A stretch of 64,000 nt of DNA from Lachnoclostridium phytofermentans ISDg (GTDB taxonomy: Bacteria; Bacillota; Clostridia; Lachnospirales; Lachnospiraceae). Below, in pieces: positions 16,347 through 24,560 of the stretch. Below the pieces are notes generated by a model. The model saw nothing but the letters and a program-made list of their open reading frames with translations, did not search any database and was not told the DNA's origin. The DNA lies in assembly GCF_000018685.1 (NCBI RefSeq), contig NC_010001.1, positions 2,248,001 to 2,312,000 of the forward strand, written 5' to 3'. The translations under genes and the position numbers were made by a program. Every line of letters begins with the position of its first letter. The stretch's first letter is position 1.

Positions 16347-18037
16347 TGAATGGATTGCTTAAATTTATAACGTGTGGAAGTGTTGATGATGGGAAATCAA
16401 CATTGATTGGACATATTTTATATGATTCCAAACTTTTATATACAGATCAGGAAAATGCTCTTATGCTTGATAGCAAAGTCGGTTCTCGCGGAGGAGAAAT
16501 CGATTATTCTCTTTTACTGGATGGGTTAGAAGCAGAAAGAGAACAGGGGATAACAATTGATGTTGCATATCGTTATTTTACAACAAAAAATCGAAGTTTT
16601 ATTGTAGCAGATACACCTGGTCATGAAGAATATACAAGAAATATGGCTGTAGGTGCATCATTTGCGCAATTAACAATTATTCTTATTGATGCAAAACAAG
16701 GAGTACTGCTTCAGACGAAACGCCACTCAAGAATCTGTTCATTCATGGGAATTCATCATTTTGTATTCGCTGTCAATAAGATGGATTTGGTGGATTATAG
16801 TGAGGAAAGATTTCTAGAAATAAAAAGGAATATTCTTGAATTAGCGAAGGATTTATCACTTCATAATGTAAAAATAATACCGGTTAGTGCTACGTTAGGA
16901 GATAATGTGACAAAAAAATCGGATCATATGAATTGGTATGAGGAAGAATCATTACTTGAATATTTGGAACTGGTTGATGTAACCGAAACAAGGGATGATA
17001 CCTGTTTTTATCTACCAATCCAACGTGTGTGCCGTCCAAATCATGAATTCAGAGGTTTTCAGGGGCAGATAGAGTCTGGTAGTGTAAGAGTGGGCCAGAA
17101 AATTATCACTTTTCCAAGTAATGAAGGAGCCACAGTTAAAAGTATACTAATTGGTAATAAAAATGCAGAAGAAGCGTATACAGGTCAGGGAGTTACAATC
17201 CAGCTTGATAAAGAGGTTGATGTAAGCCGAGGCTGTGTACTATCGGATAATGAAAAACTACCAATCAGTAAACATGTAAAAGCAACAATTCTTTGGATGG
17301 ATGACGAACCTCTAAAGGTCACAAAAGATTACCTAGTAAAACTAGGAACTAAAATGATTCCAGCTATTATTAAAAATGTAGAGTATAAGATTGATGTGAA
17401 TACAGGAAAACATAAGGAGGTTAATTTAGTCACAAAAAATGAAATCATATATTGTGATCTTGAGTTTACGGTAAAAATAGTAGTGGACGAATTTAAGAAA
17501 AATAAAACGCTTGGCGAACTTATTTTGATTGACCGAGTTAGTCATATGACATCCGCATGCGGTGTAGTAGAGTATGTTGAAATAGGGGAAGAAATACCTC
17601 ATTTTGAGCACGGAGATATTAAAGCAGGTGGTTATATCTTTGAAGAATTTTATTTTAATCGTGAAAATGCCTTTCTTTTAAGACAAAAAGCATTGAATAC
17701 TACCTATCATGTAGGTGACGTTGTACCGATTGAGGGAGACAGTTTTTGGTATCCGGAGTTTTTTGATATTGTATCGATTGAAGATTCTGTTGCTATATTG
17801 ATACGCAATAAAAAAATAAAAGATATTATTCCAATAATAGAGTACCAGTATGAGGGATTACCAATCATCGATGAAAGAGGTTTTGAATTAAAAATACGTT
17901 CCATGGCGGACTTTAATGATTACTTCCTTGAGTTTCATAGTATAAAGCAAGAGAATAAAGTAGCTTTTCATAATAAATGGTCAAAGTTTGAAACCTATCG
18001 CAGAATTGTTTTCAGTGATAATTTCTGGATGATTTAA
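16346..18037 (+). CDS. cysN: Sulfate adenylyltransferase GTPase subunit CysN with an unusual C-terminal extension
   Basis: 563 aa, against about 475 for CysN alone. G1 GSVDDGKST (11-19), GITIDVAYR, DTPGHEEY and NKMD give an EF-1alpha-like GTPase, then beta-barrel domains up to about residue 430. The last 130 residues (from about IFEEFYFNREN) are not an APS kinase: no second P-loop is present, unlike CysNC fusions. Their role is unknown. CysN couples GTP hydrolysis to APS synthesis by CysD. A/G-ending start overlaps the cysD stop, so the pair is translationally coupled. Confidence 0.94.
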   Translation: MNGLLKFITCGSVDDGKSTLIGHILYDSKLLYTDQENALMLDSKVGSRGGEIDYSLLLDGLEAEREQGITIDVAYRYFTTKNRSFIVADTPGHEEYTRNMAVGASFAQLTIILIDAKQGVLLQTKRHSRICSFMGIHHFVFAVNKMDLVDYSEERFLEIKRNILELAKDLSLHNVKIIPVSATLGDNVTKKSDHMNWYEEESLLEYLELVDVTETRDDTCFYLPIQRVCRPNHEFRGFQGQIESGSVRVGQKIITFPSNEGATVKSILIGNKNAEEAYTGQGVTIQLDKEVDVSRGCVLSDNEKLPISKHVKATILWMDDEPLKVTKDYLVKLGTKMIPAIIKNVEYKIDVNTGKHKEVNLVTKNEIIYCDLEFTVKIVVDEFKKNKTLGELILIDRVSHMTSACGVVEYVEIGEEIPHFEHGDIKAGGYIFEEFYFNRENAFLLRQKALNTTYHVGDVVPIEGDSFWYPEFFDIVSIEDSVAILIRNKKIKDIIPIIEYQYEGLPIIDERGFELKIRSMADFNDYFLEFHSIKQENKVAFHNKWSKFETYRRIVFSDNFWMI

Positions 18038-18095
18038 GTTATGTAAGAAGAAGTTCATCGTTCAAAGTGCTGTAGCAGTTGCTAAGGTTTTACAA

Positions 18096-18146
18096 AAGCA
18101 TGTAAAAACAAAAAGCATGTAAAGACAAAAAGCATGTAAAGACAAG
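18096..18146 (+). repeat. Three 17-bp tandem repeats
   Basis: Units at 18096-18112, 18113-18129 and 18130-18146 follow AAGCATGTAAAGACAAA; the first has A for G at one place and the third ends in G. They begin 58 nt after the cysN stop. Confidence 0.9.
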
Positions 18147-18157
18147 AGTCTATAAAT

Positions 18158-18212
18158 ACAACAGCTTGTATATACAACAGCTTGTATATACAACAGCTTG
18201 TATATACAACAG
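18158..18212. repeat. 16-bp tandem repeats carrying a 12-bp palindrome
   Basis: ACAACAGCTTGTATAT repeats exactly at 18158-18173, 18174-18189 and 18190-18205, with a partial fourth. Each junction makes the perfect palindrome TTGTATATACAA (18166-18177, 18182-18193, 18198-18209). No gene lies here; the stretch is between cysN and the convergent minus-strand gene. Confidence 0.9.
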
Positions 18213-18335
18213 AAGCTGAGCTATTGGCTTCACTTTTCTGCTTTTACAGGATTTTGTGTATAGAATGATTAAGATTACGAATCTTAAGGAGCATAAAATT
18301 TTATCGAAACATCTTTAGGGGCAAGGTAATCTTTA

Positions 18336-19001
18336 TTACATATCAAATAGATATTTTATGAATTCAATGGACTTTTCAAGCCGATTTTCCTTATCTGAGC
18401 CAGTTGTCAGATTCGGTATAAAAACGACTGCTTTTTGATATTTCTCGGAATAACCTTTGAATACTTTGGTATCAGAAATATCGAAGCCGTATATTTTACC
18501 ATCAGATTCTTCTTCACCTTTAAAAGATGCATATATGTAATATGGTTTCAGTTGCTCTAACAAATCATTTGGAAGGATTTCATCCAAAGGATAGATATAG
18601 TTTTCATACACCGCCCAGAGCATTGTGTTGTAATCTGCAATTGCAGCATCCGCTTGATCTTCCTTCAATGCAAATAACTTTACTATTGCGCTCTCTTCAG
18701 GCCAATTGATACCATACTCCTCTAAATAATTAAAAGTATACCCGTTGTCCACGTTAATCCGAAGCTCACGATTTCCTTGATAATCTGGGTAACCTTTTTT
18801 GATTCGTTCTACTAATTTATCATTGTTCGAATCATTTAAGATCAAGCAATAAGTATCGTAATTCACTTTATTTGCTGAAATCGTCTTGATTATGGAAGTA
18901 GCAACTAAAATCACAACGATAAAAATTATTGTAGAGGTTCGATAGTAATCCCAAAAATATTGTATCTTTTTCTTTAAAGTTAAATCTTTCAATTTACTCA
19001 T
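18336..19001 (-). CDS. Membrane-anchored extracellular protein of unknown function
   Basis: 221 aa from the ATG complementary to 18999-19001, chosen because GAGAGG lies 11 nt upstream; the in-frame GTG at 19013 abuts that site. A short basic start (MSKLKDLTLKKKIQYFWDYYRTS) is followed by one membrane segment (about 25-45), then about 175 residues outside. The outer part (DAAIADYNTMLWAVYENYIYPLDEIL, IYGFDISDTKVF) has a faint look of solute-binding folds, but I do not recognise a family. It is monocistronic, convergent with cysN. Confidence 0.7.
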   Translation of the reverse strand: MSKLKDLTLKKKIQYFWDYYRTSTIIFIVVILVATSIIKTISANKVNYDTYCLILNDSNNDKLVERIKKGYPDYQGNRELRINVDNGYTFNYLEEYGINWPEESAIVKLFALKEDQADAAIADYNTMLWAVYENYIYPLDEILPNDLLEQLKPYYIYASFKGEEESDGKIYGFDISDTKVFKGYSEKYQKAVVFIPNLTTGSDKENRLEKSIEFIKYLFDM

Positions 19002-19089
19002 GCAAATGGACACCTCTCAATGAAATTTTTTTCTATATTTATAATTATAAGATAATTTTAAATAACTTAGTAATAAATGTCAATTTAAA

Positions 19090-19123
19090 TACCCCCACGA
19101 CTCATAATTTAGAGGTGGGGGTA
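19090..19123 (-). terminator. Strong hairpin, terminator of the ABC exporter operon
   Basis: TACCCCCAC (19090-19098) and GTGGGGGTA (19115-19123) pair perfectly. It lies 109 nt past the end of the minus-strand permease gene and an AT-rich run follows on that strand. Confidence 0.65.
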
Positions 19124-19231
19124 CTGAGAATTGAGTAGCTATTTTATTCGTTAACAAACAAAAATTTGAAAAGATATTTTTCTACTACAAGGAAAAGCTG
19201 TAAAACGTTCTTTTCTTTGTATTGGAATCAT

Positions 19232-20836
19232 TTACGCCATCATGTCTCTCTTCCTATAAAAGATAAATCCGACAGCAGTCAAGATGGCAGCTATCACTGT
19301 TAATATGACTAACGTCACAAAATTTATCGTATCAGTAGGGAGCTGTGGGATATAGCCAAAAGGGTTAAGTTTATTGAGCCATTCTGGAAGTCCGGCAGCC
19401 ATCCCAATGAAGGCAGCAAAGAAAGTAAAACCAAAATATCCCCAAATAGCTACAGTCGCTTTTGGCAATAAGCCAATCAGTAAAATTGCTCCACCGATCA
19501 TTACCCATAACGCAGGAAGATATACTAAATTCGCTTGTAACAAGTAACCAAGCGAAAGTTCACTAGGGTTTGGCATAACCGAGACAGCAGCTGTATAAAT
19601 ACCCAAAGCGATGGCACATTGGAAGAGTACGCTTGATAAAAATGACAGCACCACATAGCATGCTAAATACTTCGTACGCGAAACGGCACGAGATAGAACA
19701 TGCTCCATGCGTCCGTCTTTTTCTTCACTTCGTAGCTTTAAGGCAGCAATTATTACCGGAATAGTTCCTATCAGTGATAGTATAGAAGTCACCATTGTAA
19801 TAAACATTTTTGCTATAGAAAATTCGTCGTTAATCTTGATGATCTTCTGGTAAAAATCACTTTGTCCAACGAATCTATCAATATCACCTAGTATTGAACC
19901 ATAGGCTGCACCAAGTGAGAACATAACAATAAACCATGCGATTAGTGAGTTTCGTAACAGGCGAAGAGAAAGTCCAAACGGAGAGCGTAGAAATACCGAA
20001 GCTTCTTTACGACCAGGTTTTGCAGGTATAAAACCTTGTTCCATGTCTCGGATGCTGTTAAGCGCGTAAGCGATGGCTGTGACACCTACTGTTTCAAGTA
20101 ATAATATAGGGACCGGCCACCAGTGGTTTTCAACATAAATCTGCGTACGTTGTATAAGTCCTAATGGGCATATAAGAGACAACGTCTCACTATTGATATC
20201 ACCAATAGCTCGTATAAAATATAAAATACCAAATGCAACAAAAGAATACGCTATCGCACCACGCGAAGTTACGGAAAGCTGTGCAAACACCGCAGCGACT
20301 GCTGCGAAAAACAATCCTGCAGCCCCTATCGCTACACCAAAGAGCATAGAACCTGCAAGATCCATACTTTCTACTCTCATCGCAGCGAGGCCTAGCCCAG
20401 TCACTAAAGCAAGGGCAACATTTACAACAACCGCTGTAATCATTGTGGCATTTAAGTTGGCAAGCCTACCTGTTGGTAAGGAACGTAAAACTTCTGAGCG
20501 TCCTTTTTCTTCATCACCACGTGTGTGACGGACCACAAGAAAAACGTTCATTACTACGACAGCCATAATGACCCAAAGAAACATTGTGTTTGAGTACATC
20601 GCACCGACCGTGTAGTTATCCACGCCATAGATAGGACCCATCAAAGCAATCATGCCTGGGTTTTTTAATGTCTCGACAAACGCTTGTCTGGACGTGGCAT
20701 CGAAATTGTTACCTAATGTTGGCGCAATAACAATCGAAAACAGTGCCAAAATTACAATCCAAAGAGAGGACACAATACGCTCACGTCTCAGTATGAACCG
20801 GACAAGCCTGCCGGAATAATCAAAATTTCCGCGCAT
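19232..20836 (-). CDS. ABC-2 type exporter permease (antibiotic-exporter-like)
   Basis: 534 aa with about twelve membrane segments in two halves. The two-fold layout, MRGNFDYSGRLVRFILRRERI at the start, RHTRGDEEKGRSEVLRSLPTGR and LRSEEKDGRMEHVLSRAVSRTKYL, resembles the large permeases annotated as polyketide-antibiotic exporter-like. It begins two bases after the ATPase gene ends. Together they form an efflux pump under the TetR gene upstream. The exported compound is unknown. Confidence 0.85.
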   Translation of the reverse strand: MRGNFDYSGRLVRFILRRERIVSSLWIVILALFSIVIAPTLGNNFDATSRQAFVETLKNPGMIALMGPIYGVDNYTVGAMYSNTMFLWVIMAVVVMNVFLVVRHTRGDEEKGRSEVLRSLPTGRLANLNATMITAVVVNVALALVTGLGLAAMRVESMDLAGSMLFGVAIGAAGLFFAAVAAVFAQLSVTSRGAIAYSFVAFGILYFIRAIGDINSETLSLICPLGLIQRTQIYVENHWWPVPILLLETVGVTAIAYALNSIRDMEQGFIPAKPGRKEASVFLRSPFGLSLRLLRNSLIAWFIVMFSLGAAYGSILGDIDRFVGQSDFYQKIIKINDEFSIAKMFITMVTSILSLIGTIPVIIAALKLRSEEKDGRMEHVLSRAVSRTKYLACYVVLSFLSSVLFQCAIALGIYTAAVSVMPNPSELSLGYLLQANLVYLPALWVMIGGAILLIGLLPKATVAIWGYFGFTFFAAFIGMAAGLPEWLNKLNPFGYIPQLPTDTINFVTLVILTVIAAILTAVGFIFYRKRDMMA

Positions 20837-20838
20837 AA

Positions 20839-21735
20839 TTATTTACCTCCATTCGCATTGTAATGGCGCATAAACAAATCTTCCAAAGTAGGTGGTGTAC
20901 TTTCAAGCTTTTTAACTCCGAATTTTGAGATATGAGAAATAACATTACCAATTTCTGCGGAATCAACTTGAAAGGATAAGCCTCCTTGTTGTTTGCTGAT
21001 TCCATAAATGCCTTTCATGCTTTCAAGACTATCAATCGGATTTGCTGTTTCCACATTCATGGATACTCGAGTAAGATGACGGAGTTCACTTAATGTTCCT
21101 GTTTCAACCAGTTTGCCTTCCCTAATAATACCTACTCTATCGCAAAGCCGTTCCACCTCGGATAAAATATGGCTGGATAGAAAGATACCTTTTCCTTTAT
21201 TTTTTTGCTCCAGCACGCACTCCTGGAATACTTGCTCCATGAGTGGGTCAAGTCCACTTGTCGGTTCATCAAGAATATAAAAATCAGCGTCGGACGCGAA
21301 AGCGGATACAAGAGCAACTTTTTGTCTATTTCCCTTTGAATATGTTCGGCATTTTTTTGACGGATCAAGGTCAAACATTTTAAGTAATTTTTCACGACGT
21401 TCTTTATCTTGTTTCCCGCGCAGGCTGACAAATAAGTCAATTACCTCACCACCTGTGAGATTTGGCCATAAATTTACATCACCTGGCACATAGGCTATTC
21501 TTTTGTGAATTTCAACAGCGTCTTTCCAGGCATCTAATCCAAATACTTTTGCGCTGCCCTCTGTCGCTTGAAGTATACCCAATAACACGCGAATGGTAGT
21601 TGTCTTTCCCGCTCCATTTGGGCCAATATAGCCAAACACCTCACCTTCATTTACTTTGAGGTTGATACCGTCAAGCGCGGTGAATTTGCCGAATTTTTTC
21701 GACAAATTAGTGGTTTCTAAACTAAGCATTGCCAT
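20839..21735 (-). CDS. ABC exporter ATP-binding protein
   Basis: 298 aa. Walker A GPNGAGKTTTIR (about 38-49), signature YSKGNRQKVALVSAF, Walker B DFYILDEPTSGLDP and switch HILSEVERL are present, as in CcmA/DrrA-type exporters. The C-terminal 80 residues form the regulatory tail found in that group. AAGGAGG lies 7 nt before the ATG at 21735. It drives the permease encoded two bases downstream. Confidence 0.93.
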   Translation of the reverse strand: MAMLSLETTNLSKKFGKFTALDGINLKVNEGEVFGYIGPNGAGKTTTIRVLLGILQATEGSAKVFGLDAWKDAVEIHKRIAYVPGDVNLWPNLTGGEVIDLFVSLRGKQDKERREKLLKMFDLDPSKKCRTYSKGNRQKVALVSAFASDADFYILDEPTSGLDPLMEQVFQECVLEQKNKGKGIFLSSHILSEVERLCDRVGIIREGKLVETGTLSELRHLTRVSMNVETANPIDSLESMKGIYGISKQQGGLSFQVDSAEIGNVISHISKFGVKKLESTPPTLEDLFMRHYNANGGK

Positions 21736-21860
21736 TGAAATGCCTCCTTAATTATTTTGGAATCTATGCTAAAGGGCAGGGAAACAGATACCGCCTTCCC
21801 CAACCTATAAGCCAGAACTTAACGTAGCTTATACTGCTAACTGATATTACCTTTTACATA

Positions 21861-22469
21861 TTACCTTTTATAGAAATATTTTTTCATAAAATCAAGGCAC
21901 TCATAAAAATCCTTAATAAATACATCAACCTTATCCATATTATCATTCAAATGTAAATCGTTCGTTAATCCTTCTCCTGCCCACAGAATAAATTTGTTCA
22001 GTAATTTCGGATCAACATCATCTTTGAATTTTGAAACGTCGGTTCCGTCGAATACTTTCTCTGCGCGGACCTTTATACCGTCAGATATAAATGCTTTTAT
22101 ATCGTCCCTCACTTCCTCGTCGGTTTCAAAGAACATGCTTGATAAAAATGAAATGATTGCAGGATGTTTTTTCATCATGGCTATCTTTATATCTGAAACC
22201 ATCTTTATTTTATCAAAAAAATCCGTGACGCTTTGATCCATCCCTCTTTCGATTTCTTCGATTAATAGTTTACCGCTAAGATTTACTAAGTACAGATATA
22301 AGTTTTTTTTACTACCGAAATAATACATGACCATTCCTTTTGCAATACCTGCTTCTTTAGCGATATCAGCAATAGAAGCTTTCTTATATCCATTTCGACC
22401 AAATGCGTTAAGTGCAGCGTTTATGATATGCTCTTGTTTTTCGGCGCGAAGGTTAAAAAAACTATCCAA
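21861..22469 (-). CDS. TetR-family repressor of the ABC exporter
   Basis: 202 aa. N-terminal helix-turn-helix in IINAALNAFGRNGYKKASIADIAKEAGIAKGMVMYYFGSKKNLY (cut here only for description), then a ligand domain of no specific recognised subgroup. It is the first gene of the minus-strand operon TetR-ATPase-permease, and a palindrome sits on its promoter, so autorepression relieved by the exported compound is likely. GGAGGTGAAG precedes the start. Confidence 0.92.
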   Translation of the reverse strand: MDSFFNLRAEKQEHIINAALNAFGRNGYKKASIADIAKEAGIAKGMVMYYFGSKKNLYLYLVNLSGKLLIEEIERGMDQSVTDFFDKIKMVSDIKIAMMKKHPAIISFLSSMFFETDEEVRDDIKAFISDGIKVRAEKVFDGTDVSKFKDDVDPKLLNKFILWAGEGLTNDLHLNDNMDKVDVFIKDFYECLDFMKKYFYKR

Positions 22470-22515
22470 TTCTTCACCTCCCTATACATTAGTTAAATAT
22501 GTTTGACCTATTCGT

Positions 22516-22534
22516 ATAGAACGAATCGTTCTAT
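22516..22534. promoter_or_regulatory. TetR operator, exporter operon
   Basis: ATAGAACGAATCGTTCTAT is a perfect palindrome with 9-bp arms and one central base. It lies just downstream of the -10 box, over the expected transcription start. Confidence 0.8.
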
Positions 22535-22538
22535 ATTG

Positions 22539-22567
22539 AGAATAGCAGTATTCTATGAATCTGTCAA
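22539..22567 (-). promoter_or_regulatory. Sigma-A promoter of the TetR-ABC operon
   Basis: On the minus strand: TTGACA (22562-22567), 17-nt spacer, TATTCT (22539-22544). Confidence 0.8.
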
Positions 22568-22831
22568 TATGCAAAGTGGTATATAATGGGATGACCTTCT
22601 TATGAATAATTCCGATGTTTAACTTCAATTCGAAATGTATATCTTGACGAAGGAATGTAGAAACCGCGCAGTTCTAAAAAACTTAATTGGAATACTTATA
22701 CGATAGAAGAGTTGCTATCTAGTAACATCCTTGTTTACTTTATCCTCCAATACTTATAAGTTACAAGGATACAAGGAAAAGTAAAAGAAGACTGGAGACA
22801 TAATATATAAAATTTATATCTTTGATTACAT

Positions 22832-22899
22832 TTGTTAATATCATTGGCTTGTAGATATCATTGGTTTGTAGATATCATTGGTTTGTAGATATTGTTGGA
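22832..22899 (+). repeat. 17-bp tandem repeats before the flavoprotein operon
   Basis: TTGTAGATATCATTGGT at 22849-22865 and 22866-22882 is exact; flanking copies at 22832-22848 and 22883-22899 are imperfect. The rest of the 533-base divergent gap (22470-23002) shows only the two promoter/operator sets. Confidence 0.85.
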
Positions 22900-22917
22900 T
22901 ACATATGTAAATACTTC

Positions 22918-22946
22918 TTGACATTTCTATCCCTCTTATTTATTAT
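22918..22946 (+). promoter_or_regulatory. Sigma-A promoter of the TetR-flavoprotein operon
   Basis: TTGACA (22918-22923), 17-nt spacer, TATTAT (22941-22946), 57 nt before the TetR start. Confidence 0.85.
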
Positions 22947-22948
22947 AA

Positions 22949-22965
22949 ACATAACAGTGTTATGT
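22949..22965. promoter_or_regulatory. TetR operator, flavoprotein operon
   Basis: ACATAAC-AGT-GTTATGT, 7-bp arms, directly after the -10 box, as expected for autorepression. Confidence 0.75.
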
Positions 22966-23002
22966 ATAAAAACGGTGATATGTTTATATGGAGGGATACC
23001 AA

Positions 23003-23590
23003 ATGGCTAGAGAAGAGCAAAAGATACGTAGTGAGTTGATTCGGCAAAAGATTCTCGATACTGCGCTAGAGATGGGAATAGAAGAGGGATTTGAGGCAGT
23101 ATCAATTAGAAAGATTATACAAAAGATGAAATATTCTACTGGTGTTGTCTATCATCACTTCAAAGATAAACAAGAGATTTTAGATGCCATCGAAGTAGCC
23201 GAGACAGGATGGTTACGGTCTCAAATTTTAGAATTATTAGATGATGAAAAAGATGTTATTACCAATATGAAGACAGTATTTCATCGGATACTTCTTTTGG
23301 CATTTGAGGAGCCTGAGAAATACAATCTAATTGTACTTCATAAATACAGTAGACGAAAATCTGATAAGCCAGAATGGATATCCAATATCAGTAGAAATTT
23401 AAAAGAAGGTATGGACGCAGGATTAATTAAGAAAATGGATTCTGATAAAGCTGCATTTTCCATCTGGAGCTCATTTCTTGGATTTAACCTTATGATATCG
23501 AGAGATACAGATTTAACCTTAGAACAAGCTCAAGCTTTATTTAATATTCAATTTGATATTATATTAGGAGGGATTCTTAATCATGAATAA
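23003..23590 (+). CDS. TetR-family regulator of a flavoprotein operon
   Basis: 195 aa from ATG 23003; GGAGGG at 22990-22995 serves it, while the in-frame ATG at 22988 overlaps that site. Helix-turn-helix: IRKIIQKMKYSTGVVYHHFKDKQEIL. The C-terminal domain belongs to no subgroup I can name. It overlaps the next gene by 8 nt, and three flavodoxin-fold genes follow, so it probably senses a redox-active or electrophilic compound (inference). Confidence 0.92.
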   Translation: MAREEQKIRSELIRQKILDTALEMGIEEGFEAVSIRKIIQKMKYSTGVVYHHFKDKQEILDAIEVAETGWLRSQILELLDDEKDVITNMKTVFHRILLLAFEEPEKYNLIVLHKYSRRKSDKPEWISNISRNLKEGMDAGLIKKMDSDKAAFSIWSSFLGFNLMISRDTDLTLEQAQALFNIQFDIILGGILNHE

Positions 23591-23999
23591 CGTAAAAATT
23601 GTATATGCAACGAAAACCAAACATTCAAAAAAGATTGCTATGGCCTTAGCGCAGGCGTTGAATGTTCAAGCAGCGGATATAGCAAGTAAACCAAACATTG
23701 GAACTGCTGACTTACTTTTTATTGCTAGTGGAATTTATGGAGGAACTAGTCTTCCAAGTTTATTAGAATTTGCAGAGAGTTTGGATAGAGAGAATATACA
23801 AAAGGTAGTATTCTTAACTTCCAGTGTTAAGAAAACACAAGGGCAGGATGCTGTCAGAAAAATCTTAGAGGAGAAAGGTATTCCGGTTGTGGATGAGATA
23901 CATTGCCAAGGAAGCTTTTTATTTATGAAATTCGGGCATCCAAACAAAAGTGATATAGCGGAAGCTATTGAATCATCCCTGAAGATAATAAATAGGTGA
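23583..23999 (+). CDS. Flavodoxin-like protein
   Basis: 138 aa, flavodoxin length. The N-terminal strand and phosphate-binding loop KIVYATKTKHSKKIA and the ASGIYGGTSLPSLLEFAESL region fit an FMN-binding flavodoxin fold. It overlaps the TetR stop by 8 nt and lies 21 nt before the next flavoprotein, so it is translationally coupled. Likely a one- or two-electron carrier for its operon partners. Confidence 0.8.
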   Translation: MNNVKIVYATKTKHSKKIAMALAQALNVQAADIASKPNIGTADLLFIASGIYGGTSLPSLLEFAESLDRENIQKVVFLTSSVKKTQGQDAVRKILEEKGIPVVDEIHCQGSFLFMKFGHPNKSDIAEAIESSLKIINR

Positions 24000-24020
24000 A
24001 TTAATGAGAAAGGCGGGTAT

Positions 24021-24560
24021 ATGGTTACTATAATTGCAGACGAAGGAAAAAATCAAATTGGAGCGGACCTTTATCAAGGCTTTATAAGCAAAGGGGTTCA
24101 AGCAGAATATATATCACTGGAGCATGTTGAGGTAAAGCCTTGTGTGAGCTGTGGTGGATGTACCTATAAGACATATGGTAAGTGTACTGTTCGCGATGAT
24201 GGAGATTTTATTTATCCTAAAGTTATTCGCTCTGATGTAATAATATTTGTATCACCAATTACATTTGGGAGCTATTCTTTTAAGTTAAAGCGAGTATTTG
24301 ATAAATTTGCTTTGATTATGGATCGTCATTATTTTGTGGAAAAGAAAGAATTAGTGAAAGGAGGTAAACTTGGCAGTAAGTTTAAGTTTTTTGCTATTGG
24401 AGACAAAGAAAATTGTATAGAAGAAGAAATAACAGCGTTTCAAAATCTCTTTCATGAGAATCTTGTTATTACCAAGGGAATCGGAAATTCCTATATTACA
24501 GAGAAATCACTTAGTGAAGGAATGAGAAATCAAATTATCGAGGAGGTTAGAAGTGCATGA
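24021..24560 (+). CDS. Iron-sulfur-flavoprotein-like NAD(P)H-dependent oxidoreductase
   Basis: 179 aa. Flavodoxin-like fold with PCVSCGGCTYKTYGKCTVRDD: a compact cysteine group where Isf-type proteins carry a 4Fe-4S cluster, followed by SPITFGSYSFKLKRVFD, typical of the family. AAAGGCGGG precedes the ATG. It overlaps the next gene by 4 nt (ATGA). Members reduce quinones, azo or nitro compounds, or oxygen species in anaerobes; the substrate is unknown here. Confidence 0.82.
   Translation: MVTIIADEGKNQIGADLYQGFISKGVQAEYISLEHVEVKPCVSCGGCTYKTYGKCTVRDDGDFIYPKVIRSDVIIFVSPITFGSYSFKLKRVFDKFALIMDRHYFVEKKELVKGGKLGSKFKFFAIGDKENCIEEEITAFQNLFHENLVITKGIGNSYITEKSLSEGMRNQIIEEVRSA

Noticed and set aside
16346..18037. 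CysN-CysC (APS kinase) fusion
   Set aside because: The C-terminal part lacks a second Walker A motif and is too short for an APS kinase.
18096..18212. Could the short repeats after cysN be a CRISPR array?
   Set aside because: Units are head to tail without unique spacers, and no cas gene is near.
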